The notes under the pieces were generated by a model. The model did no database searches, had not been told where the DNA came from, and saw nothing but the letters and a program-made list of their open reading frames with translations. From Planctomycetota bacterium (GTDB taxonomy: Bacteria > Planctomycetota > J058 > J103): a stretch of DNA of 16,132 nucleotides. Position numbers and translations under genes: made by a program. The stretch spans positions 1 through 16,132 of the forward strand of contig RFJN01000161.1 of the NCBI GenBank assembly GCA_003694875.1. Reading direction: 5' to 3'. This document shows, piece after piece, positions 9,408 through 15,298 of the stretch; position 1 is the stretch's first letter; the number at the start of each line of letters is the position of its first letter.

Positions 9408-9422
9408 GCGGTGTTGCACCGC
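9408..9422 (+). terminator. Hairpin in the FHA-rplU gap (second)
   Basis: GCGGTG (9408-9413) and CACCGC (9417-9422) form a 6-bp stem with a TTG loop, 40 bp before the rplU -35 box. GTTGCACC (9413-9420) is also complementary to GGTGCAAC (9378-9385) in the previous hairpin, so an alternative longer-range pairing is possible. Confidence 0.35.
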
Positions 9423-9462
9423 CCGCGTGTTCGGGAGCGTGCCCGTCCGGCCCCTCTGCCCC

Positions 9463-9491
9463 TTGACGAGCCGCCGAGGGCGGCCTATCAT
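9463..9491 (+). promoter_or_regulatory. Sigma70-type promoter of rplU-rpmA(-obgE)
   Basis: TTGACG (9463-9468, five of six) and TATCAT (9486-9491, five of six) are spaced by exactly 17 bp, giving a start near 9498 and a leader of about 40 nt. It is among the best consensus matches in the window, as expected for ribosomal protein genes. The spacer contains a palindrome, GCCGCC-GAG-GGCGGC (9470-9484). Confidence 0.75.
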
Positions 9492-9499
9492 GCCGCGCT

Positions 9500-9521
9500 T
9501 TCACGAACCCGTTTCGGTGAA
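9500..9521 (+). promoter_or_regulatory. Possible leader hairpin of rplU mRNA
   Basis: TTCAC (9500-9504) pairs with GTGAA (9517-9521); skipping one bulged G, GAA pairs with TTC inside, leaving a CCCGT loop. It lies at the 5' end of the predicted transcript and directly ahead of the purine-rich ribosome binding site (GAAGAAGGGG). Autogenous control by L21 is a speculative reading. Confidence 0.3.
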
Positions 9522-9538
9522 GAAGGGGCACGAACGCC

Positions 9539-9853
9539 ATGTATGCGGTCATCAAGGACGGAGGCCGGCAGTTCACGGTGCGCGGGGGCGATCGGATCCT
9601 CGCCGACCTCAAGCCGGGCCTCGAAGAGGGTGCCGAGGTGCACTTCGATCAGGTGCTGCTCGTCGCGGGCGACGGGGAGACGCGCGTGGGCGCTCCGACC
9701 GTCGAGGGCGCGCGCGTGGTCGGCCGCGTGCTCGGCACGCGCAAGGGCGACAAGATCGTCGTCTTCAAGAAGCGGCGCCGCAAGGACAGCAAGGTGAAGA
9801 ACGGTCACCGCCAGAGCTACACCGCGGTGCAGATCGAGCGGATCGAGGTCTGA
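9539..9853 (+). CDS. rplU: 50S ribosomal protein L21
   Basis: This 104-aa protein binds 23S rRNA in the large ribosomal subunit. It begins MYAVIKDGGRQFTV, typical of L21, and keeps the central EVHFDQVLLVAGDG strand region and the basic KRRRKDSKVKNGHRQSYT segment near the C-terminus that contacts RNA; length is standard. It is the first gene of the conserved rplU-rpmA-obgE cluster, with rpmA starting 10 bp after its stop. The promoter at 9463-9491 and purine-rich ribosome binding site immediately upstream support the ATG at 9539. Confidence 0.97.
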   Translation: MYAVIKDGGRQFTVRGGDRILADLKPGLEEGAEVHFDQVLLVAGDGETRVGAPTVEGARVVGRVLGTRKGDKIVVFKKRRRKDSKVKNGHRQSYTAVQIERIEV

Positions 9854-9863
9854 GGGACGCGCT

Positions 9864-10112
9864 ATGGCACACAAGAAAGGTGGCGGTTCGAGCCGCAACG
9901 GCCGCGACAGCAACGCACAGCGCCGCGGCGTGAAGATCTACGGCGGGCAGCGCTGCCGCGCGGGCAACATCATCGTGCGCCAGCTCGGCACCCGCTTCAA
10001 GCCGGGCTTCGGCGTCGGCATGGGGCGCGACTACACCCTGTTCGCGCTGCGCGACGGCGTCGTGCGCTTCGAGCGCAACCGCAAGGTGCACGTCGACGTC
10101 GAGTCGAACTGA
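9864..10112 (+). CDS. rpmA: 50S ribosomal protein L27
   Basis: This 82-aa protein sits near the peptidyl transferase centre. The sequence starts MAHKKGGGSSRNGRDSNAQRR, the classic L27 N-terminus that needs no processing; the long cleavable N-terminal extension known from Firmicutes is absent. The middle (IIVRQLGTRFKPG) and GMGRDYTLFAL are also diagnostic. The central GGQRCRAGN segment and the short basic tail RNRKVHVDVESN vary from the common form. The gene follows rplU by 10 bp with GAGGG ahead of its ATG, so the two are co-transcribed. A strong hairpin separates it from obgE. Confidence 0.97.
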   Translation: MAHKKGGGSSRNGRDSNAQRRGVKIYGGQRCRAGNIIVRQLGTRFKPGFGVGMGRDYTLFALRDGVVRFERNRKVHVDVESN

Positions 10113-10169
10113 GCCCGCTCTACCGGGCGCCGCACCGCCCCGCCGGCTAGCCTGCGGTTCGATCGCACC

Positions 10170-10195
10170 CACGGGCGCGCCTCGGCGCGCCCGTG
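10170..10195 (+). terminator. 12-bp hairpin between rpmA and obgE
   Basis: CACGGGCGCGCC (10170-10181) and GGCGCGCCCGTG (10184-10195) form a perfect inverted repeat; in RNA the innermost pair would open to a four-base loop. It ends 44 nt before the obgE start. Without a T-tract it is probably a partial terminator or processing site that lowers obgE expression relative to the ribosomal proteins. Confidence 0.5.
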
Positions 10196-10239
10196 TGCAT
10201 CGCGGCAACGGACAGGGCGAGGGCAAGGAGTCGGGAGCG

Positions 10240-11328
10240 ATGTTCGTCGATCGAGCCGAGATCGTCTGCAAGGCCGGCAAGGGCGGCGACGGCTGCTGCG
10301 CGTTTCTGCGCGAGAAGTACAAGCCGCGCGGCGGCCCCGCCGGCGGCGACGGCGGCCGCGGCGGCAGCGTGATCCTGCGCGCGAGCCCGTCGGTCGCCAC
10401 GCTCGTCGACATAGCCCGCCGGCCCCTGTACGAGGCCGAATCGGGCAAGCCCGGACGCGGCAGCAAGTGCACCGGCCGGAGCGGACGCGACCTCGTGCTC
10501 GAGGTCCCGTGCGGCACGCTCGTCTACGAGGCGGGCGAAGACGGCCAGCCCGGTGCCGTGATCGCCGATCTCACCGAGCCCGGCGCCGAACTGCTCGCCG
10601 CTCGAGGCGGCAAGGGCGGGCGCGGCAACGCCGCCTTCGCCACCGCGGTGCATCAGGCGCCGCGCGAGTGGGAACGCGGCGAGCCCGGCGAACAGCGGCG
10701 CCTCGTGCTCGAACTCAAGCTGATCGCCGACGTCGGGCTCGTGGGGCTGCCCAACGCCGGCAAGTCCACCCTGATCCGCCGCGTCTCCGCCGCCCGCCCG
10801 CGCGTGGCGAGCTACCCCTTCACCACCCTCAGCCCGGTGCCCGGCATCGTCGATCTCGGCGACTACCGCAGCTGCGTGTTCGCCGACATCCCCGGCCTGA
10901 TCGAGGGCGCGCACGCCGGGGTAGGACTCGGCATGGAGTTCCTGCGCCACATCGAGCGCACCCGACTGCTGCTGCACGTGGTCGACGCCGCCCCGCTCGA
11001 GGGCGATCCGCTCGAGGCCTACCGGAAGATCCGCGCCGAACTCGCGCAGTACGGCGCCGGCCTCGAGGACAAGCCCGAACTCGTCGCGTTCAACAAGGCC
11101 GATCTGCCCGGCGCACGCGAGGCGTTCGAACGCTTCCGCGCGCAGTACCCCGAGCGCCCCGCCTTCCTGATCTCGGCCGTGACCGGCGAGGGGATCAAGC
11201 CCCTGCTCGGTGCGGTCGCCGAGGCGCTCGAGAGGCTCGCCTCGGCAACGGGCACGCCGCCGCCACCGGCCACGGCGGTGCCGTCCGATACGTCCAGGGA
11301 AGCGGACGACGCGAAGGCGCCTCAGTAG
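10240..11328 (+). CDS. obgE: Obg family GTPase (ribosome assembly / stress)
   Basis: Obg (362 aa) is an essential, ribosome-associated cytoplasmic GTPase acting in 50S assembly and the stringent response. The Gly-rich Obg fold spans about 1-160 (KAGKGGDGC, GGPAGGDGGRGG, GGKGGRGNAAF). The G domain follows: G1 GLPNAGKST (169-177), G2 YPFTTLSP (Thr195-Thr196), G3 DIPG (216-219), G4 NKAD (285-288) and G5 SAVTGEG (312-318). It ends in a short Pro/Ala-rich tail and lacks the OCT domain found in some Firmicutes. I chose the ATG at 10240 (MFVDRAEI, the family's usual start, with AAGGAG 9 nt upstream) over an earlier in-frame GTG inside the hairpin. Its TAG overlaps the convergent pilus ATPase gene by 7 bp. 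Confidence 0.96.
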   Translation: MFVDRAEIVCKAGKGGDGCCAFLREKYKPRGGPAGGDGGRGGSVILRASPSVATLVDIARRPLYEAESGKPGRGSKCTGRSGRDLVLEVPCGTLVYEAGEDGQPGAVIADLTEPGAELLAARGGKGGRGNAAFATAVHQAPREWERGEPGEQRRLVLELKLIADVGLVGLPNAGKSTLIRRVSAARPRVASYPFTTLSPVPGIVDLGDYRSCVFADIPGLIEGAHAGVGLGMEFLRHIERTRLLLHVVDAAPLEGDPLEAYRKIRAELAQYGAGLEDKPELVAFNKADLPGAREAFERFRAQYPERPAFLISAVTGEGIKPLLGAVAEALERLASATGTPPPPATAVPSDTSREADDAKAPQ

Positions 11329-12428
11329 TCGAAGTCGAAGTCGGCCGCGCGCGAGCCCTTGATGATCCCGCGGATCTCCATCTTGAGTTCCTCGGGGTTG
11401 TCGGCCGCGAGCACCGCCTCCTCGAGCGAGATCTTCTCGCCCTCGTACAGCCGCCGCAGCGACTGGTTGAAGGTCTGCGAGCCGAAGTACTCGCCTTCCT
11501 TGATCGCGTTGTACAGCTCGCGCGTGCGCCCCTCCGCGATCAGGTCCCGGATCGTGGGGCTGCGCATCATGAGCTCCACCGCCGCGATCCGGCCCCGGCC
11601 GGTGCGCCGCGGCAGCAGCCGCTGGCTGATCACGCCCTCGAGCACCATCGAGAGCTGCAGCCGCACCAGATCGTGCTGGTGCGGCGGGAAGTAGTTGATG
11701 ATCCGCTCGACCGTCTGCTGCGCGTTGACCGTGTGCAGCGTCGAGAGCACGAGGTGGCCCGTCTCGGCGGCGTGGATCGCCGCCTCCATCGTCACCCGGT
11801 CGCGCATCTCGCCGATCATGATCACGTCCGGCGCCTGCCGCACCACGTGCTTCAGCGCCGTCTCGAAGTCGGTCGTGTCGGTGCCGATCTCGCGCTGCGA
11901 GATGATCGAGCGCCGGTCCTGGTAGACGAACTCGATCGGATCCTCGATCGTCACGATGTGCTTGTTGTAGTGCGTGTTGATGTGGTTGATGATCGCCGCG
12001 AGCGTGGTCGACTTGCCCGATCCGGTCACGCCCGTCACGAGCACGAGCCCGCGCTGCAACGACGCCAGCTTGCGCAAGGGCTCGCTCGGCAGCTCGAGCT
12101 CCTCGAACGAGCCGGCCGCCGACTTCACGTACCGCAGCGCGAACGAGAAGTGGCCCCGCTGCCGGTAGACGTTGACGCGGAAACGCCCGATCCCCGGCAG
12201 ATCGTACGCGAGATCGACCTCCTCGGCCGACTCGAAGCGCGCGTCCGGCTTGACCCGCCGAAAGCGCTCGAGCATCTGCTCGACCCCCTCGACGGTCAGC
12301 GGCTCGGCCTGCAGGAAGCGGATCCGACCGTCGATCCGCATCGAGGGCGGACTGCCGACCTTCAGAAACAGGTCGGAGGCGTCCTCGTGCACCACACGTT
12401 GCAGCAGCGCATGCAGATCGAACGCCAT
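11322..12428 (-). CDS. pilT: Type IV pilus retraction ATPase (PilT/PilU family)
   Basis: This cytoplasmic hexameric ATPase (368 aa) drives pilus retraction and twitching. Motifs: Walker A GVTGSGKST (133-141), Asp box IVTIEDPIEF (158-167), Walker B with catalytic Glu207 in VIMIGEMRD, and His box TGHLVLSTLHT (223-233). The N-terminal PAS-like domain includes SDLFLKVGSPPSMRIDG. The C-terminus (SQTFNQSLRRLYEGEKISLEEA) resembles PilU more than PilT, and the length is between the usual forms, so PilT versus PilU is undecided. An Asp/Phe-rich tail (ADFDFDY) ends it. I chose the ATG at 12428 (MAFDLHALLQ, purine-rich GGGGAAGAGAG upstream); the earlier in-frame ATG at 12482 lies inside the promoter. 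No other pilus genes are in view. It converges on obgE. Confidence 0.93.
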   Translation of the reverse strand: MAFDLHALLQRVVHEDASDLFLKVGSPPSMRIDGRIRFLQAEPLTVEGVEQMLERFRRVKPDARFESAEEVDLAYDLPGIGRFRVNVYRQRGHFSFALRYVKSAAGSFEELELPSEPLRKLASLQRGLVLVTGVTGSGKSTTLAAIINHINTHYNKHIVTIEDPIEFVYQDRRSIISQREIGTDTTDFETALKHVVRQAPDVIMIGEMRDRVTMEAAIHAAETGHLVLSTLHTVNAQQTVERIINYFPPHQHDLVRLQLSMVLEGVISQRLLPRRTGRGRIAAVELMMRSPTIRDLIAEGRTRELYNAIKEGEYFGSQTFNQSLRRLYEGEKISLEEAVLAADNPEELKMEIRGIIKGSRAADFDFDY

Positions 12429-12470
12429 GGCTCTCTTCCCCGACCGGCCACAAAATCCGCGATGGTGGGC

Positions 12471-12499
12471 ATGATATGGCACGCCGGGGCGCGCGGCAA
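12471..12499 (-). promoter_or_regulatory. Promoter of the pilus ATPase gene
   Basis: On the minus strand TTGCCG (12494-12499) and TATCAT (12471-12476) are separated by 17 bp. The -10 is identical to that of rplU and matches five of six bases. Transcription would start about 35 nt before the ATG at 12428. Confidence 0.6.
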
Positions 12500-12538
12500 C
12501 CGGCGCCGCCGCCCACCGCGAACCGTCACGCCACGCGG

Positions 12539-12567
12539 TGGAAGCGGGCGCGCGCGGCCGCTACACT
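12539..12567 (+). promoter_or_regulatory. Weak candidate promoter of coaX operon
   Basis: TACACT (12562-12567) is a four-of-six -10 box; the matching -35 position, 17 bp upstream, reads TGGAAG and is poor. Transcription would begin near 12574, just ahead of the coaX ribosome binding site AGGGAGG (12584-12590). Confidence 0.3.
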
Positions 12568-12598
12568 CGTCGCGCAACCGCGCAGGGAGGCCGGCGCC

Positions 12599-13357
12599 GT
12601 GCTGCTGTGCGTCGACGTCGGGAACACCACGCTGCACCTCGGGCTATTCGAGGGCGAGCGGCTCGTGCACACCGCTCGCTGCAGCGGCGACGATGTGCTC
12701 GAACTCGAACGCTTCTGGCACGAGCACGTCGAAGCTCCGCTCGGCCGCATCTCGCTCGAGGGCGCGGTGCTGTGCTCGGTCAATCCCAAGGTCAAGATCC
12801 CCTTCTGCCACTGGGCCGCGCAGCGCTTCGGCACCCGCCCCCTCGTGGTGGGCGAAGGGCTGCGTCTGCCCATGCGCCTCGAGGTCGACGATCCCGCCGA
12901 GGTCGGCGCCGACCGCATCGTCAACGCCTTCGCCGCCTGGCGTCTGCACGACGCGGGACCGATCGTGATCGCCGACTTCGGCACCGCCTTCACCCTCGAC
13001 GTCGTCGGCGCCGACGGCGCCTACCACGGCGGGGTGATCGCGCCCGGGGTGGAGACCGCCGCACGCGCACTCGCCGATCGCACCGCGCTGCTTCCCTACG
13101 TGCGCGTCGAGCCGGTCGAGCACGCAATCGGACGCAACACGATCGACGCCCTGCGCGGTGGGCTGTGGTTCGGGCTGCAGGGGCTCGTCGAGGCGCTGTG
13201 CCGACAGGTCGCGAGCGAACTCGAAGCCGAGCCGCGCTGGATCGCCACCGGCGGGGACGCGCGCCGGCTCGTCGAACGCATCCCGTTGCCGTTCGAGATC
13301 CGGCCCGCCCTCACCCTCGAGGGACTCGCACGCGCCTGGCGGGAGACGCAGCGGTGA
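12599..13357 (+). CDS. coaX: Type III pantothenate kinase
   Basis: CoaX (252 aa) phosphorylates pantothenate in the first step of coenzyme A synthesis; the type III enzyme needs a monovalent cation and is not inhibited by CoA. ASKHA-fold motifs are visible: DVGNT (6-10, phosphate loop), the GADR motif (103-106) in EVGADRIVNAF, the catalytic Asp126 in DFGTAFT, GGVIAPG (144-150) and ATGGDAR (216-222). I chose the GTG at 12599 (protein MLLCVDVGNTT) because AGGGAGG lies 8 nt upstream and the kinase fold begins here; the in-frame extension to 12476 is Arg/Ala-rich and would run through the divergent promoter region. It overlaps the next gene by 4 nt (GTGA). Confidence 0.93.
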   Translation: MLLCVDVGNTTLHLGLFEGERLVHTARCSGDDVLELERFWHEHVEAPLGRISLEGAVLCSVNPKVKIPFCHWAAQRFGTRPLVVGEGLRLPMRLEVDDPAEVGADRIVNAFAAWRLHDAGPIVIADFGTAFTLDVVGADGAYHGGVIAPGVETAARALADRTALLPYVRVEPVEHAIGRNTIDALRGGLWFGLQGLVEALCRQVASELEAEPRWIATGGDARRLVERIPLPFEIRPALTLEGLARAWRETQR

Positions 13358-14355
13358 ACGCCCCCGCTCCCCACCCCGCCGACTGCCGGGTCGAGCGGCT
13401 CCACCCGCCGGGCACGGGTGCCCTCTCCGTGCTGCGGGTGCACGGCCCCGCCGCACGCGCGCGGCTCGCGCGTGTGCTCGACCGTGGCGAGGCCGCGCTG
13501 CCGCCGCCGCACCGGCTGCGACGCGCCTGGATCACCGAGGACGGGCAGCCGTGCGACGAGGTCGTGCTCGCCGCCCGCGGCGAGCACGACTACGAGATCA
13601 CCGGCCACGGCGGCGAGGGGGTCGTCGCGCAGATCTGCACCGCCCTCGCCCGCGCCGGGGCGCAGATCGCCCCGACGCCCCCGACCCCGCTCCCGCCGCT
13701 CGCGCGCGCCCGCACCTGGCTCGCCGCGCTGTTCGCCGCCCTGCCGCCCACGGTGCGCCGCGAGGCGTTCGGCGACGCGCTGCCCACCCTGCAGGCGCGG
13801 CTTCTCGACACCCCGGCGCGCGTCGTGATCACCGGCGCCGTCAACGCCGGCAAGTCGAGCCTTCTCAACGCGCTGCTCGATCGCGAAGCGGCGATCGCCT
13901 CGCCGGAGGCGGGCACCACGCGCGACGTGCTGCGGCACGAGACCTCCTGCGCCGGCCTGCCGGTCGAACTGCTCGACACCGCCGGTGTGCTCGAGCACCC
14001 GCGGCCCGACGATCCGCACGCCGCGGCGGCGCACGAGGCGGCGCAGGCCGCGATCGCGGACGCCGATCTGCGGCTCGTGGCGATCGACCGCGCGAGACCC
14101 GCACCCGCCTGCGCGCGCGCGCTGCTCGAGAGCGCGCCGCCCGGCCGCGCCCTGCTCGTGTGGACCAAGGCCGATCTGCCCGCCGCACCCGCCGCCGCGT
14201 GGGCTGCGGCGCACCGCGCAGCGCTCGCCGTCTCGGCGCGCACCGGCGAGGGGCTCGAGACGTTGCGCGAACGGATCGCCGAGGCGCTGCTCGGCCTGCA
14301 CCCCGAGGCGCTGCGCCACCGGCTCGAGGCGTTGCACCGCGAGCTGCAACGGTAG
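13354..14355 (+). CDS. Shortened MnmE-like GTPase
   Basis: This 333-aa protein resembles the tRNA-modifying GTPase MnmE (TrmE) but is over 100 residues shorter than usual. Residues 10-105 look like the MnmE N-terminal (folate-binding, dimerising) domain: ALSVLRVHGPAA and EITGHGGEGVV. The PGEFT region and most of the helical domain are missing. The G domain is present: G1 GAVNAGKSS (161-169; Asn164 would be the potassium-coordinating Asn), GTTRD (187-191), G3 DTAG (208-211), G4 TKAD (271-274, Thr instead of the usual Asn) and G5 SAR (294-296). The protein ends in LHRELQR without the C-terminal Cys-x-Gly-Lys motif needed for U34 modification. GTG start at 13354 overlaps the coaX stop. A paralogue or reduced MnmE with a different job is likely; function unproven. 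Confidence 0.85.
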   Translation: MNAPAPHPADCRVERLHPPGTGALSVLRVHGPAARARLARVLDRGEAALPPPHRLRRAWITEDGQPCDEVVLAARGEHDYEITGHGGEGVVAQICTALARAGAQIAPTPPTPLPPLARARTWLAALFAALPPTVRREAFGDALPTLQARLLDTPARVVITGAVNAGKSSLLNALLDREAAIASPEAGTTRDVLRHETSCAGLPVELLDTAGVLEHPRPDDPHAAAAHEAAQAAIADADLRLVAIDRARPAPACARALLESAPPGRALLVWTKADLPAAPAAAWAAAHRAALAVSARTGEGLETLRERIAEALLGLHPEALRHRLEALHRELQR

Positions 14356-14368
14356 GAGAGGCGTCCGC

Positions 14369-15298
14369 ATGGGCTGGCGACGACGACACCTGCTCGGCAC
14401 CCGCGAGCTCGCGCGCGAGGAGATCGAGTGCGTGCTCGACACCGCCGCCGACCTCATGCCCTTCGCCACCGGGGGGCGCGAGCGACGGCGCGACCTCGAG
14501 GGCCGCACCGTGGCGAGCCTCTTCTTCGAACCCTCCACCCGCACCCGCACCTCGTTCGACCTCGCCGCCCGCCGACTCGGCGCCACCGTCGCCGGCTTCG
14601 CGGTCGCGCACGGCAGCACCGTCAAGGGCGAGACCACGGTCGACACCGCGCGCAACATCGAGGCGATGGGGCTCGATGCGATCGTGGTCCGCTCCGCGCA
14701 CGCCGGCACCCCCGACCTGCTCGCCCGCCACCTGCGCGCGAGCGTGATCAACGCCGGCGACGGCGCGCGCGAACACCCGACGCAGGCGCTGCTCGACCTG
14801 TACACCATGCGCGAGAGCTTCGGGCAGATCGCGGGGCTGCACGTGCTGATCGTGGGCGACATCGGGGCGAGCCGCGTCGCACGCTCCAACCTCTGGGCGC
14901 TGCGCCGGCTCGGCGCCGAGGTCACCCTGTGCGGGCCGCCCACGCTCGTGCCCCGCAGCTTCGAGGCGCTCGGGGCGCGGGTGGTGCACCGGCTCGATCC
15001 CGAGCTGCCGCACGCCGACGTGCTCATGCTGCTGCGCATCCAGCACGAGCGGCACGTCGTCGGCGCGATCCCGAGCGTGCGCGAGTACGCGCGGCTGTTC
15101 GGGGTCAACGCCGAACGCGCCGCCCGCCTGCCGCAGCACGCGGTGATCATGCACCCCGGCCCGATCAACCGCGGCGTGGAACTCACCCCGGAGGTGGCCG
15201 ACGGGACACGCTCCACGGTGCTGCGCCAGACGCGCAACGGCGTCGCGGTCCGCATGGCCGTGCTGAAACTGTGTCTGGAGGCACGCGCCGGTGGCTGA
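14369..15298 (+). CDS. pyrB: Aspartate carbamoyltransferase catalytic subunit
   Basis: PyrB (309 aa) joins carbamoyl phosphate and aspartate to N-carbamoyl-aspartate, the committed step of pyrimidine synthesis. Active-site motifs: FFEPSTRTRTSF (carbamoyl phosphate loop, STRTR 56-60), Lys86 in VKGETT, HPTQALLDLYT (136-146), Arg223-Gln225 in LLRIQHER, and HPGPINRG (262-269). The motif usually written GDIxHSRVARSN reads GDIGASRVARSN here, so a common His is Ala. Regulatory PyrI is not encoded nearby; non-class-B enzymes work without it, often with a dihydroorotase partner, which fits the adjacent pyrC. ATG at 14369 has AGGAGAGG upstream, overlapping the stop of the GTPase gene; the stop overlaps pyrC by 8 nt. 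Confidence 0.96.
   Translation: MGWRRRHLLGTRELAREEIECVLDTAADLMPFATGGRERRRDLEGRTVASLFFEPSTRTRTSFDLAARRLGATVAGFAVAHGSTVKGETTVDTARNIEAMGLDAIVVRSAHAGTPDLLARHLRASVINAGDGAREHPTQALLDLYTMRESFGQIAGLHVLIVGDIGASRVARSNLWALRRLGAEVTLCGPPTLVPRSFEALGARVVHRLDPELPHADVLMLLRIQHERHVVGAIPSVREYARLFGVNAERAARLPQHAVIMHPGPINRGVELTPEVADGTRSTVLRQTRNGVAVRMAVLKLCLEARAGG

Noticed and set aside
9258..9538. Possible small RNA or tRNA gene in the FHA-rplU gap
   Set aside because: No cloverleaf or known RNA signature could be made out; only hairpins and the rplU promoter are supportable.
12429..12482. Upstream in-frame ATG for the pilus ATPase
   Set aside because: It would start inside the predicted -10 region, and the family's usual N-terminus begins at MAFDLHALLQ.
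12476..12598. N-terminal extension of CoaX
   Set aside because: The extension is Arg/Ala/Pro-rich and overlaps the divergent promoter; the kinase fold and a strong ribosome binding site place the start at the GTG at 12599.
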